Part shown: one piece after another, positions 1-9,617 of the stretch
Position numbering within the stretch: position 1 is the first letter of the stretch
Layout: each line of letters opens with the position of its first letter
NCBI RefSeq assembly: GCF_008831545.1
Contig: NZ_CP044523.1
Location: 434,001-498,000 of the forward strand
DNA length: 64,000 nt
Direction: 5' to 3'
DNA from: Halorussus halophilus
Lineage (GTDB): Archaea; Halobacteriota; Halobacteria; Halobacteriales; Haladaptataceae
The notes under the pieces: generated by a model
The model's input: the letters and a program-made list of their open reading frames with translations, nothing else
Databases searched by the model: none
What the model was told of the DNA's origin: nothing
Made by a program: the position numbers and the translations under genes

Positions 1-198
1 GCGCTGAGTTCGCGGGTCAAATCCACGGGAACAGCAATCCAAGACAAAGTGACCGATGGCGGGAGTTCGCCTTCGAGTCAGTCGTCTCAGACAGGGTCTA
101 GTAGTCGTGACGTCACGTTCACCAACTTGCGGTCTGACGAGCAGTCGAATCGTTCTGCGAACACGCCTGAATCGACAGACAGAGATACGAAAGAATGA
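1..198 (+). CDS. C-terminal end of an upstream gene (partial, hydrophilic tail)
   Basis: The first reading frame is open from base 1 to a TGA at 196-198, giving 65 residues that are very rich in Ser, Thr, Asp, Gln and Asn and have no hydrophobic segment. The stop overlaps the ATG of the next gene (ATGA at 195-198). The same coupling joins the next two genes, so this is probably the last part of the preceding gene in one operon. In conjugation-type clusters a large membrane protein of the VirB6/TrbL kind often lies before the VirB4 gene, but nothing in this tail proves that identity. The rest of the gene lies outside the window. Confidence 0.6.
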   Translation, partial: ALSSRVKSTGTAIQDKVTDGGSSPSSQSSQTGSSSRDVTFTNLRSDEQSNRSANTPESTDRDTKE

Positions 199-1208
199 GT
201 CAACACGATCCAACGAAACGAATTCCGAAATCACTTGGCACAGACTCGAAACTGTTCGGCCGGTACACCCTTACGGACCTGTCGGTCGCACTCCTGCCCG
301 GCGTGCTCGTCTTGCTCGTGATGCAGGTCGTGTTGCCTGCGTCGCTCACCATCGCGGGCTATCGCGTCCAGACACTCACACTCCCCATCGCAGGCCTCGC
401 AATCGCGTTCGGTGGCCTGTTCGTCTTCCTCACGCCATCCTATGCGTCGAGTGTCGATTGGCTTGAGACGTTCGCGCGGTTCCACACGAGTTCGACCGAG
501 CACAACCACGAACAGGCAAAACAGTACACACAGGTTGAGCGCGTCCACCCGGAGCGTGATGCAATCGAGCGAACTGACGGCACCTTCATCGGACTGGTGC
601 AGGTCAACCCACCGACGATGGCACTCGCAACTGACGAGGAATGGCAGGCGAAAGCCAGTGCATTCCGTGATTTCCTGAACACCACCGTCGAGTTCCCCAT
701 CCAAATCTATTCGACGACACAATCGTTCCCTGTCGAGGAGTACCTCAACCGGTATAGATCGCGACTGAACGACCGCGACGTGCAATCGAATCCGCAACTC
801 GCGGCACTCATCGAACACTATACTGGGTGGTACGAAGCGGAACTCGACGAGCGCCAGATGACCATCCGTGACCACTACGTTGTGGTCACGGTCGCACCAC
901 GTGAGGTGCAGTTCGAACGCGAGAGTCTCAGTCAAAAACTCACCGACCTCCCCATTGTCGGGTTACTCGTCCAGGTGTGGTTCGGCCCGCATCCTGCAGT
1001 CCAACAGGAACAGCTGGCGGAGACGTTGGACGAGCGTCTACGGCAAGTCCAATCGGGTCTGCGCGAGATAGACGACTGTAACGCACGGCGCGTCGACGCC
1101 ACCGATGCCAGCCAACTAATCGGCGAGTTCTGGGCGGGCGACGCCCGCGAGTACGGCGATATGGCGTCCGCCCTCCGAACCAACCCCTTCGTTCGAGGTA
1201 AGTCATGA
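195..1208 (+). CDS. VirB3/VirB4 N-terminal-like membrane protein of a conjugation-type system
   Basis: A 337-residue protein with two hydrophobic segments near residues 34-56 and 61-83, followed by a soluble domain of about 250 residues. The motif FGRYTLTDLSVALLPG before two membrane helices resembles the PrgI/VirB3-type modules of archaeal conjugative elements, and the rest looks like the N-terminal domain of a VirB4/TraC protein (inference from layout and neighbour). Its ATG overlaps the upstream stop, and its own TGA overlaps the ATG of the ATPase gene (ATGA at 1205-1208). This implies translational coupling and a joint complex at the membrane. No ATPase motif is present, so it is probably the membrane-anchoring half of a VirB4 system split between two genes. 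Confidence 0.6.
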   Translation: MSQHDPTKRIPKSLGTDSKLFGRYTLTDLSVALLPGVLVLLVMQVVLPASLTIAGYRVQTLTLPIAGLAIAFGGLFVFLTPSYASSVDWLETFARFHTSSTEHNHEQAKQYTQVERVHPERDAIERTDGTFIGLVQVNPPTMALATDEEWQAKASAFRDFLNTTVEFPIQIYSTTQSFPVEEYLNRYRSRLNDRDVQSNPQLAALIEHYTGWYEAELDERQMTIRDHYVVVTVAPREVQFERESLSQKLTDLPIVGLLVQVWFGPHPAVQQEQLAETLDERLRQVQSGLREIDDCNARRVDATDASQLIGEFWAGDAREYGDMASALRTNPFVRGKS

Positions 1209-3130
1209 TTCGAGAACACCTTCCTTTCTGGAACAATAGCACGACGAATAGCGAGTCAATCGAGAACTCTGAGCGTCCACCCGTGGACTACGAGAATGAG
1301 TCGAGCGACCTCGATACGATTCCGGACATCCACCAGACCGTCGTGTCGCCGTCGAGTATCGAGGAGCGACCGAGCGCCGTCCGCACAGGACCGAGTTGGG
1401 CACAGACGCTGTGGGTTGGTGAGTATCCGGATGCACCGCGTGACGGCCTCTTCGAATCGCTGTACTCCACCCCCGAAACCCGCAATACCGATCTCTCGCT
1501 GCATCTCGACCCACGGGAGACACGCGCAACCCTCGATGCGCTCGAAAACAAAATCGAAGACCTCGAAGCCGACCACGAGTACCTCTCGGAGAAACGCCGT
1601 GCAGGCGCGCGTGGCGTGAAAAAAGACCTCGAAGATTATCAGGAGATGTACGACGTCCTCCGGAACACACCAACGACGGCGTTCGACGTCTCGATGTATC
1701 TCGCGACGCACAGTGGGACAGAGACCGACCTCGGGACGGACGCAGTCAGCAGTACTGCACGGCGGTCGCCAACGAATCTGACGCCAGTGACGCCGCGCTG
1801 GTCGCAACTGGAAACGCTCATCTCGGGCAGTCCCGTGGGCGTCGATAAGTTGAACGAGACGATGGACACCCAAACACCGATGCTAAGCGGTGCTGTTGGC
1901 GCGATGTTCCCGTTCGTATCCGGGGCGTTCGCCGAACCCGGCATCGAATATGGGACGTATGCGCTCAACGAGAGCCCGCTGATTCTGGACCGCTTCGAAC
2001 GAGAGACAGGCTACTGTATGATGGTCGTCGGGAAACTCGGGGCGGGCAAATCGTTCTCGACGAAACTCAACGTCACGCGGCGCGCGATGTACGACGAGGA
2101 TTCGGTCATCGTGATGCTTGACCCCTTAGCTGGGTTCGCTGGCGTGAACAACACGCTCGGTGGCGAACGCGTGACTGTCGGCGGGACGCGCGGATTCAAT
2201 CCCCTTGAACTGAAGGCGACACCCGATTCGGTGCTTGCGGAGGTTCCGGACTTGGACCCGTGGGGCGAGCAAATTGCGTGGGTGCTCACGTTCTTCGAGA
2301 CGTTCTTCGAACATGTCGCCACCAACCCGCTGGGCGACCGCAAGCAGACGCTTCGCCGTGCGATTCAGGAAACCTACGAACGCCAGGGCATCACGCGTGA
2401 CCCCGCGACGCACAACCTGGACTCGCCGACGGTGCGGGACGTCATCGAAGTGCTCGAAGACCTGCTTGACGACCCCGAAGTGTTCGGGTACGTCACTGCT
2501 GGTGAACAGGACAGCGTTCGCGGGGATGCCCAATCGCTGTTGAAGGACCTTCGGCCATCCTTCCGCGCTGGTGGTGACCTCGCTAATCTTGCGCGCCAGA
2601 CTGAGTTCGACCTCGACTCAAAGGTCATCTATCTGGACCTCCATCAGGAGGAGGGGACGCGCGGTCGGACAGAGACGAGCCTGATGATGCAGGTGTTGTT
2701 CAATGCGGTCTACGAGAGGGCGAAACAGACTGACAAGCGAGTCGTGTTCGTCATCGACGAAGCACACTACCTGATGAACGACACAACCTCACTTGAGTTC
2801 TTAGAGACTGCCGTACGGCATAGTCGCCACTACGACCTCTCGATCCAGTTCATCACCCAAACGGGTGGCGAGTTCGCGTTGACGCCCGAAGCGCGGACAA
2901 TTGCGAATCTCTGTTCGGTGACGCTCATCCATCGCGTAAGAGAGGAAGCCGAGAAACTCGGTGAGTGGTTCGATCTGAGTGATCGCGAGGTGAACTGGGT
3001 GCGAACAGCTAAAGCCGGAAATGAGGAAGATGGGTACTCTGAGGCGTTGCTCGGTATTGACGAGGAAGGATGGTTCCCACTTCGCGTTCGTGCAAGTGAG
3101 TTCGAAGCAGATGTGATTGGTGAAAACTAA
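1205..3130 (+). CDS. VirB4/TraC-family type IV secretion ATPase
   Basis: A 641-residue AAA-type ATPase. The Walker A motif GKLGAGKS lies near residues 276-283 and the Walker B motif VVFVIDEAHYL near 512-522. Downstream, a stretch with SIQFITQTGG and an 'RTIANLCSV' segment matches VirB4/HerA-like secretion ATPases. The first 60 residues are polar and poorly structured, and a short coiled-coil-like stretch occurs around residues 110-150. The family energises DNA or protein transfer through a type IV secretion channel. The gene is coupled by an ATGA overlap to the membrane protein before it. It ends the recognisable conjugation block, and the next gene begins the glycan locus after 180 bases. 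The ATPase core is complete. Confidence 0.82.
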   Translation: MIREHLPFWNNSTTNSESIENSERPPVDYENESSDLDTIPDIHQTVVSPSSIEERPSAVRTGPSWAQTLWVGEYPDAPRDGLFESLYSTPETRNTDLSLHLDPRETRATLDALENKIEDLEADHEYLSEKRRAGARGVKKDLEDYQEMYDVLRNTPTTAFDVSMYLATHSGTETDLGTDAVSSTARRSPTNLTPVTPRWSQLETLISGSPVGVDKLNETMDTQTPMLSGAVGAMFPFVSGAFAEPGIEYGTYALNESPLILDRFERETGYCMMVVGKLGAGKSFSTKLNVTRRAMYDEDSVIVMLDPLAGFAGVNNTLGGERVTVGGTRGFNPLELKATPDSVLAEVPDLDPWGEQIAWVLTFFETFFEHVATNPLGDRKQTLRRAIQETYERQGITRDPATHNLDSPTVRDVIEVLEDLLDDPEVFGYVTAGEQDSVRGDAQSLLKDLRPSFRAGGDLANLARQTEFDLDSKVIYLDLHQEEGTRGRTETSLMMQVLFNAVYERAKQTDKRVVFVIDEAHYLMNDTTSLEFLETAVRHSRHYDLSIQFITQTGGEFALTPEARTIANLCSVTLIHRVREEAEKLGEWFDLSDREVNWVRTAKAGNEEDGYSEALLGIDEEGWFPLRVRASEFEADVIGEN

Positions 3131-3310
3131 TCGTATCTGCTCGCTTGACGACCTCAATCCAATGTAGCGATTGGACTCGGTCTACTGCGAGCTGTTGGGT
3201 AACCACTGGAACGTCCCATCTCCGTTACAACGCAATCATTTCTTAGAAATAGATAATGGTGAAAATCAGGTCATAGGATTTAAATTGTATCACTGTTCTG
3301 TGTATCGTAG

Positions 3311-4717
3311 ATGGTTTCGGGACACCGGTATCGAATTACGAGCGTGGCCGGGACGGTCGGCGTGACCACACTCTCGTTGTTGGTCGCCAACACGCCTGCC
3401 GTCCAGTCGACACTGACCACGCTCGTGCCGGTGTTCCGACGACTTCCAGCAACATCGTTATACGGGGATTCGTACGTCCTCGCACTTGCGACGACGCTAT
3501 TCGTTGTTTGTGCCAGTCTCGTCCCACTGTTCAAACCTCGCCCTCGGCGGATTCTTGACGCGATACTTATTACGCACAAACGAGTCGTCCTCGCTGGGGT
3601 TGCGCTGGCCGCTATCGGCTACTTTGACTACACGTATCGACTGCCCCGCTCGACGCTCGTGTTGACGATGCTGGGCTTGCTGGTAACGCTTCCCGCGTGG
3701 TTCGTCGTCATTCGACGCCGACCATCAAGTGAATGTTGTGCCGTCGTCGTCGGTGACGACCCCGAGGAGATACTCGCAGTAATCGAGGCCACCGACATAC
3801 CTGTTGTTGGATACGTCTCACCGCCAAGCCCATACTACTCATCAGATGAATCTCAGCTTGGCCAGCCTGCTGTCACCGCCGGTGGTGGGAAGTCTCCACT
3901 GAATGATCTCGACTGTCTAGGCGGACTTTCACGATTGGATGAAGTGCTCGTCGAACACGATGTCGATACTGCATTGCTCGCGTTCGCTACACCAGATCGT
4001 GCGGAGTTCTTTGGCGCGCTAGACGCCTGCTATGAGCACGGTGTCGAAGCAAAGGTACATCGCAACTATACAAATGACGTATTGACTGTCTCCACTAGTA
4101 ATCAGGGGGTGCTCGTCGATATCGATCTTGAACCCTGGGACTGGCAGGATTACGTGTTCAAACGCGTATTTGACGTGATGTTCGCTGTCGTCGGGTTGTT
4201 CGCGTTCGCACCGGCACTGGCTGTCATCGCAGTGGCAGTAAAACTCGATAGCCCTGGACCAGTATTCTATAGTCAAAAGCGGACTGCAGAATTTGGCGAG
4301 ACGTTTGAAGTGTACAAGTTCCGGAGCATGGTTCCTGAAGGCGAATCGGTAGTACCAAGCGAAGACGACCAGAACGACCGAATCACGCGTATTGGTAGTA
4401 TTCTGCGGCGAACTCACTTGGACGAGCTGCCTCAACTATGGGCGATACTGACCGGTGAAATGAGCGTCGTCGGTCCCCGAGCGGTCTGGACTGACGAGGA
4501 GATTTTGCTCGAAGAAACCGCCGACGCGTGGCGTAAGCGGTGGTTTGTCAAACCTGGGTTGACGGGATTAGCTCAAATTCACGGTGCAAAGAGTACAGAC
4601 CCTGAAGTGAAACTCCGGTACGACCTAGAGTATATTCAGCACCAATCTTTTTGGTTTGACGTGAAAATCGTAATCCGGCAAGTCTGGCAGGTCTTGTGCT
4701 CACTTACGAGAATTTAG
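3311..4717 (+). CDS. Polyprenyl-phosphate sugar-1-phosphate transferase (initiating glycosyl-phosphotransferase)
   Basis: A 468-residue membrane protein with four or five N-terminal hydrophobic segments (about 10-130), a middle nucleotide-binding-like domain, and a C-terminal bacterial sugar transferase domain from about residue 275. The family signatures are KRVFDVMFAVVGL, SPGPVFYSQKR, YKFRSM, THLDELPQLW, VVGPRAV and KPGLTGLAQIHG. This layout matches WbaP/WcaJ-type enzymes, which move a sugar-1-phosphate from an NDP-sugar to a membrane polyprenyl phosphate and so start a repeat unit. Its place at the head of a cluster with glycosyltransferases, flippase and polymerase fits this job. The sugar and the lipid carrier cannot be told from sequence. 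Confidence 0.88.
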   Translation: MVSGHRYRITSVAGTVGVTTLSLLVANTPAVQSTLTTLVPVFRRLPATSLYGDSYVLALATTLFVVCASLVPLFKPRPRRILDAILITHKRVVLAGVALAAIGYFDYTYRLPRSTLVLTMLGLLVTLPAWFVVIRRRPSSECCAVVVGDDPEEILAVIEATDIPVVGYVSPPSPYYSSDESQLGQPAVTAGGGKSPLNDLDCLGGLSRLDEVLVEHDVDTALLAFATPDRAEFFGALDACYEHGVEAKVHRNYTNDVLTVSTSNQGVLVDIDLEPWDWQDYVFKRVFDVMFAVVGLFAFAPALAVIAVAVKLDSPGPVFYSQKRTAEFGETFEVYKFRSMVPEGESVVPSEDDQNDRITRIGSILRRTHLDELPQLWAILTGEMSVVGPRAVWTDEEILLEETADAWRKRWFVKPGLTGLAQIHGAKSTDPEVKLRYDLEYIQHQSFWFDVKIVIRQVWQVLCSLTRI

Positions 4718-4765
4718 GGAAACGAAAGAGAAAAACACTAATTGTACCGCTCAAAGACCACCGTT

Positions 4766-6157
4766 ATGAGCGACGAACCGAACGTGTTTGTTCTTTCGGC
4801 TGACTCTCTTAGCCAAAAGTATTTTTCCGAGTTTCTTCCGGAGTTAGCTGACCTCGTCGATGGTGTTGCTTTCACCGATGCGATTGCTACAGCTTCGGAT
4901 ACTAATTCGGCAATGCCGGGATTGGCAGCAAGTGTTTATTCCGATACTGTCCCAGGATGGGGACTACCGGATGAAGACTCGCCGACGACGATTGCAGAAA
5001 AACTCTCAGACAGTGGATATAGTTGCGGTCTATGGACTGACAACTACCTTTTTGGGAAGGAATATAACTACGCTGCTGGCTTCACAGCGGGAAATCTTGG
5101 AGCACCGACTTGGAAGAAAAAACTTGTAAATGTTATCCGTGAAAGTCCATTCGAACCTACACTGAGTCTTGCTGAATGGGCGTATTTCAACGTTTTCTCG
5201 GACATAAAAGGGAAAATTGCATCCGAAGAGTCATTCTATCGAACTGCCGCAGACCTACATACAGAAGGACTAGAATGGCTTCAGAAAACTAGTGATCATC
5301 CGGTGTTCTGCTGGATTCACTATATGGATACACATCATCCATATGAGCCGCCGAACGACTACTTCGAATCAATGTCATTCAACGGCAACTGGAGTCGTTC
5401 GAAGCTTGGTGAGTTCACTCGAACCGTCATCAAGTCAAACGGAGAAGGGTTCTCCGACTCTGAGATTGATGACGTCAGAAAGGCCTACACGGCGTGCTGT
5501 CGTTACCTTTTCGACGAAGTTCACGAATTCATCCAGCAACTAATTCAAGAAGGCCATTTCGATCCAGAAAAAGACGTTCTCGCTTTCACAGCAGACCACG
5601 GAGAGTGCCTTAGTCCCAAAGAGTACAGGATGATGGGACACGTACCTCCCGCATTCTGGGAAGAGATAGTTAATGTACCACTACTCATCAGCAGACCTGA
5701 CTGGGATCACGGAACCGTTGATGGTCAGGTGAGTACACTGGACTTGATGCCAACGCTACTTGATGCAGTCGGAATAGAATCTCCAAATTCAGTAGAAGGC
5801 ATTCCACGCCAAGAGCCGGATGATGCTATCGTTGAGCATGCCGAATTTGTATCGGAGTGGCAAGCAACTGACTGGGATTCTCGTCAGACGTACCGTGGTA
5901 TTCGTACAGATACAGATTGGAAGTTATTTGGTGCTCATCTCGATGGGGACGATACAGGAGTTATCACTCAGCGTTCGACTAACGGAAGGGAAGAGGAACT
6001 TTATTCTGGAAATACCGCTCCTAAAGGCGACTTAGGAAATCGCTGGGGTGAACTTTCATCTCAGTTTGAGCGTGGTAGCATTTTGGGAACCAACGAGAAG
6101 ATCGACACAGACGAATCCATTGAGGATCACCTACGGGATCTTGGTTACGTCGAATAG
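4766..6157 (+). CDS. Sulfatase / alkaline-phosphatase-fold enzyme 1 (no formylglycine motif)
   Basis: I chose the ATG at 4766 rather than the in-frame TTG 24 bases earlier because the protein then starts just before the first fold strand NVFVLSADS. The 463-residue product has the alkaline-phosphatase superfamily core: Asp13 as probable metal ligand, HYMDTHHPYEPP, FTADHGE and MGH. At the place of the sulfatase Cys/Ser-x-Pro-x-Arg motif it has TNSAMPGLAAS (from Thr46), so formylglycine cannot form. Family members with Thr as nucleophile, such as LtaS and EptA, move phosphorylated groups. Its place among glycan genes suggests decoration or trimming of a polysaccharide (inference). The gene is less GC-rich than the housekeeping genes to the right. 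The downstream GT4 gene is convergent, 4 bases away. Confidence 0.75.
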   Translation: MSDEPNVFVLSADSLSQKYFSEFLPELADLVDGVAFTDAIATASDTNSAMPGLAASVYSDTVPGWGLPDEDSPTTIAEKLSDSGYSCGLWTDNYLFGKEYNYAAGFTAGNLGAPTWKKKLVNVIRESPFEPTLSLAEWAYFNVFSDIKGKIASEESFYRTAADLHTEGLEWLQKTSDHPVFCWIHYMDTHHPYEPPNDYFESMSFNGNWSRSKLGEFTRTVIKSNGEGFSDSEIDDVRKAYTACCRYLFDEVHEFIQQLIQEGHFDPEKDVLAFTADHGECLSPKEYRMMGHVPPAFWEEIVNVPLLISRPDWDHGTVDGQVSTLDLMPTLLDAVGIESPNSVEGIPRQEPDDAIVEHAEFVSEWQATDWDSRQTYRGIRTDTDWKLFGAHLDGDDTGVITQRSTNGREEELYSGNTAPKGDLGNRWGELSSQFERGSILGTNEKIDTDESIEDHLRDLGYVE

Positions 6158-6161
6158 TCTA

Positions 6162-7421
6162 CTAGTGGTTGACCTTCGACAGGCAGTCTTGGTATTGGCT
6201 GATAGACCGCTGCTTATTGAACTTCTGATCAAAGACCTTTCGAGCTCTTTCTCCCATCTCCTTGACTAAGTCCGGATTATCCAGCCACTGCATAATTGCG
6301 GATACAATTTGATCGGGGGATTCTGGATCCACCCGAATACCACAATCAGTCCGTTCGACAACCTGACCAATCTCAGAGTCTGGTTTCGAGATTGCTAGAA
6401 CTGCTTGGCCGCTGGCGAGTGCAGTGTAGAACTTGCTCGAAACGCAGAGTCCTTCAACGCCTTCCTCCATAGTTACGAGTGCAATGTCGCCGGATGTTAG
6501 TGAGTCAGGAAGGGCGTCTTTAGGCTGGTACGGGAGAAACGAAACCGTATTCAAACCGTAGTCGTCGACCATATCCTTTAATATTGGTTTTTTACCGCCT
6601 TCACCGATAAAGAGGAATTTAAGTTTATCAGGATGCATTTTCTCAAGGATTTTTGCGGCATCAATAACACTCTCTAAATCATGGTGAAGGCCTAGGTTTC
6701 CAGAGTATAGAACTGTTGTTGGTTCTACAAGGTCGTTTTCCTTTGAAAATTCATTCTTTGACTTCTTCTGAGGTTGGATAAACTCACCGTCTTCCCAGTT
6801 GTGAATAACCGTCACATCGCACTCCTCACCGTACTTCTCTATAAGTGTCTCTTCCATAGTTTCACCGATAGTTATCACTTCGTCAGCTTGGCTATATGCG
6901 CGATAATTGAGCCAATCCCAGAATCGATAAACAAATCCACTTTCTGATAAATATCCTAATTGAACTGCCATGTCTGGATAGAGGTCGTACACGACTGGAA
7001 CGTATTGATAACCTCGGAGATTCTTAACTAGCCATCCGAGAATGGGCAGAAAGGGTGGTGCAGTCGGAAGTAAGAGAAGACGTTTTTCTCTATCAAGCAG
7101 GAGTGAGACAAACGCGCTAATAAAAAATGAAATGTCATTTAGAAGTCGATACTTTGTCCCTTCATTTTTATTAAACCTAGTTGACAATATTCGGCGAATT
7201 GAAACGCCCTTGTGAACCTCTTTCCTTGGTTCCGTACGCTCTCTGTCTGACGAAGAATATGCAGGTTGCGCAGTCAATACATCCACATCCACATCACGTT
7301 CAGCGAGACCAGTTGCCAGTTCAGTTAATATTGCAGAATTAGCAGATGTATCCGGATAAAAGAATTGCGTTACTAATCTTACTCGAAGTCTTTCTGCTGG
7401 ACTACTGGATTCGTTGGTCAT
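6162..7421 (-). CDS. Glycosyltransferase family 4 (WbuB-like)
   Basis: A 419-residue GT-B protein. The start at 7421 (ATG, MTNESSSPAERLRVRLV) is preferred over an extension of 25 residues because a GGGGAG ribosome site lies just before it and the first strand RVRLVTQFFYPDTSANS is typical of WbuB-like enzymes. Other family features are YSGNLGLHHDLESVI at the domain junction and the nucleotide-sugar loop EGLCVSSKFYTALASG. The latter carries the C-terminal acidic region, although the usual glutamate pattern is relaxed. Enzymes of this type add a sugar to a lipid-linked glycan at the inner face of the membrane. It is convergent with the preceding sulfatase-fold gene and divergent from the epimerase pair. 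The stretch is AT-rich for a haloarchaeon, which suggests transfer. Confidence 0.82.
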   Translation of the reverse strand: MTNESSSPAERLRVRLVTQFFYPDTSANSAILTELATGLAERDVDVDVLTAQPAYSSSDRERTEPRKEVHKGVSIRRILSTRFNKNEGTKYRLLNDISFFISAFVSLLLDREKRLLLLPTAPPFLPILGWLVKNLRGYQYVPVVYDLYPDMAVQLGYLSESGFVYRFWDWLNYRAYSQADEVITIGETMEETLIEKYGEECDVTVIHNWEDGEFIQPQKKSKNEFSKENDLVEPTTVLYSGNLGLHHDLESVIDAAKILEKMHPDKLKFLFIGEGGKKPILKDMVDDYGLNTVSFLPYQPKDALPDSLTSGDIALVTMEEGVEGLCVSSKFYTALASGQAVLAISKPDSEIGQVVERTDCGIRVDPESPDQIVSAIMQWLDNPDLVKEMGERARKVFDQKFNKQRSISQYQDCLSKVNH

Positions 7422-7557
7422 AGTTACTCCCCAATAGAAACTCACCTCATAATAAACAACTGAATACGGTCTGTGGATGCTAACTCTATTGACCACGGTT
7501 CGATAGCAGTTAGGAGAAAAGCACAGGAATTAGGTACCCTAATGAGAGGGGAAATAT

Positions 7558-8568
7558 ATGGACTGGAAAGAAGCCAGAGTCCTCGTAACAGGTGGTGCCG
7601 GATTCATCGGTAGCCACCTCAGTGAACGCCTCCTTGAACTCGGTTGTGAGGTTGTCGTTGCAGACGACTTCTCGCGCGGTTCTCCGGACAAGATCGAACA
7701 TCTTCTCGACGACATCGAACTCCGAACAGTCGATTTGACGACCCACAAAGGTTGTGTCGAGGCGACCGAAGGCGTCGACCACGTCTTCCATCTTGCGGCG
7801 ACCGTCGGCGGAATTCACTACATCAAGCGCGAAAATGTCGGCGGCCTCACTCCGAGTGTGTTGATGAACCAGAACATGCTCGAAGCGGCCCGAATCAACG
7901 ACGTGGACCGATTCCTCTTTGCGTCCAGCGCGTGCATTTACCGTCAGCAACACGACGACCTCAATCGATTCAGTGAAGACCAAGCGATTCCGGCCGACCC
8001 GCATAGTACGTACGGGTGGGCGAAGGTCCTCGGCGAGGTTGCCTGTCAGGCCTATCACGATGACTGCGATCTTGAAACGTCGATGGTCCGGATTTTCAAC
8101 TGCTATGGAACGCGAGAGAGTCTTGATCCGGACAGTAGCCACGTCATCCCGTCGCTGTGCCGGAAGGTCATCGAGGAACCGGATGGTGGGTCTATCGAAC
8201 TGTTCGGTGACGGAACTCAAGAGCGCGGATTCATCTACGTCACCGACCTCGTCGAAGGAATGATCCGTGCCATCGAAGCGAAGTCCGATGGCGAACCGAT
8301 CAACCTCGGGAACGGCGACGAGGTGGTCAGTATGAACGAACTCGCAGAAACCATCATCGACATCAGTGGCAAAGACATCTCAATCGAACACGATCTCTCG
8401 AAACCGACAGGTACGGACAAGTACGCTGCCGACGATACGAAAATGAAAGACGCACTCGACTGGGAACCGACGGTAAGACTCGAAATCGGAGTCAAAGAGG
8501 TCTATGACTGGGCGACCGACGAACTGGACGCCGAGAAGGCAGCTTCCAAGGCAGGTGAGGCACAATGA
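7558..8568 (+). CDS. NAD-dependent epimerase/dehydratase 1 (GDP-mannose 3,5-epimerase-like)
   Basis: A 336-residue extended short-chain dehydrogenase. It has the Rossmann motif TGGAGFIGSH (residues 11-20) and the catalytic set SSACIY plus YGWAK. The 'SSACIY' and 'RIFNCYGTRES' stretches resemble GDP-mannose 3,5-epimerase and related NDP-sugar enzymes, but the substrate is not certain. The ATG at 7558 follows a GAGGGG ribosome site. The TGA overlaps the ATG of the next epimerase gene (8565-8568), so the two are co-translated and may act one after the other on one sugar nucleotide. The role is supply of a modified sugar for the surrounding glycan locus. Confidence 0.85.
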   Translation: MDWKEARVLVTGGAGFIGSHLSERLLELGCEVVVADDFSRGSPDKIEHLLDDIELRTVDLTTHKGCVEATEGVDHVFHLAATVGGIHYIKRENVGGLTPSVLMNQNMLEAARINDVDRFLFASSACIYRQQHDDLNRFSEDQAIPADPHSTYGWAKVLGEVACQAYHDDCDLETSMVRIFNCYGTRESLDPDSSHVIPSLCRKVIEEPDGGSIELFGDGTQERGFIYVTDLVEGMIRAIEAKSDGEPINLGNGDEVVSMNELAETIIDISGKDISIEHDLSKPTGTDKYAADDTKMKDALDWEPTVRLEIGVKEVYDWATDELDAEKAASKAGEAQ

Positions 8569-9581
8569 GCTTCGACGGAGAGAACGTCCTCGTCACGGGT
8601 GGCGCGTCGTTCATCGGCAGTCATCTCGTCGAGGACCTCGTTGCAGAGGGTGCAAACGTCAGAGTTGCAGACGACTTCTCCAGCGGGACGACGGAGAACC
8701 TCGGGGCAGTGCGAAACCAAATCGAAATCGCGGACGGCAACCTCAAGCAATGGGAGTTCGCCGACGAAGCCACGAAAGATATCGATCGTGTCTTCCACCT
8801 CGCGGCCGACCACGGTGGTCGCGGGTACATCTCGAACTACCCGGCAAACTGTGCCACCAACATGGCGCTGGACAACATCGTGTTCGAGACTGCAGTTGAG
8901 AACGGTGTCGACAAGATCACGTTTGCATCCAGTGCGTGTACCTACCCGACCGACATCCAGCAGGAGAAGCGACGCCTCCAAGAAGACATGGTGAGCTTCG
9001 ACGAACGCGGCGGGGCGTACGCAGACGAAGCCTATGGATGGGCGAAACTCATGGGCGAACGTTCACTGCAGGCGTTCCACGAACAGTACGGCGTGGACAC
9101 AAGCGCGGTTCGAATTTTCACCGCGTACGGTCCACGCGAAAACGAGACGCACGCTATCGTTGCGCTCATCGCTAAGGCCTACGCGGAACAAGACCCGTAT
9201 CAGATTTGGGGCGACGGCGAACAAACCCGCAACTTCACCTACGTCTCCGACATCGTGAGCGCGCTTATGCTCGCCAACGAGAACATTTCGGACGGGACAC
9301 CGGTCAACGCTGGGATTCCGGAGTACATCTCCATCAACGAAGTAGCCGAAGCCATCTTCGACTACCTCGATTGGGAACCTGAAGAAGTCAACCGCATGAC
9401 CGACAAGCCAGTTGGGGTTCGCCATCGGGCCGCCGACACGACCCGGGCCGAGGAACTACTCGGCTGGGAACCAGAGTACAGTCTCCAGGACGGGATGGCC
9501 GAGACCATCGACTGGTACGCCGAGAACCGGGAGAAGGAGTACGTCCAGGAGAATCTACAGACGCTGCTGCACGAGCGGTGA
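8565..9581 (+). CDS. NAD-dependent epimerase/dehydratase 2
   Basis: A 338-residue extended short-chain dehydrogenase that is a diverged relative of its upstream partner. It has SSACTYP, AYGWAK (catalytic Tyr and Lys), RIFTAYGPRE and a C-terminal substrate domain. The dinucleotide motif reads TGGASFIGSH, with Ser where the second Gly of GxxGxxG normally stands, whereas the partner keeps Gly. The ATG overlaps the partner's stop. The pair probably works in one pathway to an epimerised or dehydrated NDP-sugar. A T7 tract 37-43 bases after the stop may end the transcript. The substrate is unknown. Confidence 0.85.
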   Translation: MSFDGENVLVTGGASFIGSHLVEDLVAEGANVRVADDFSSGTTENLGAVRNQIEIADGNLKQWEFADEATKDIDRVFHLAADHGGRGYISNYPANCATNMALDNIVFETAVENGVDKITFASSACTYPTDIQQEKRRLQEDMVSFDERGGAYADEAYGWAKLMGERSLQAFHEQYGVDTSAVRIFTAYGPRENETHAIVALIAKAYAEQDPYQIWGDGEQTRNFTYVSDIVSALMLANENISDGTPVNAGIPEYISINEVAEAIFDYLDWEPEEVNRMTDKPVGVRHRAADTTRAEELLGWEPEYSLQDGMAETIDWYAENREKEYVQENLQTLLHER

Positions 9582-9617
9582 CGGTCCGCCCACTTCGGAT
9601 ACGGAGATAATAAGAGC

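Noticed and set aside
56-466. Arg-rich open frame over the start of the VirB3/VirB4-like gene
   Set aside because: It is a shadow in another frame of the partial gene (1-198) and the gene at 195-1208; its composition is not that of a haloarchaeal protein.
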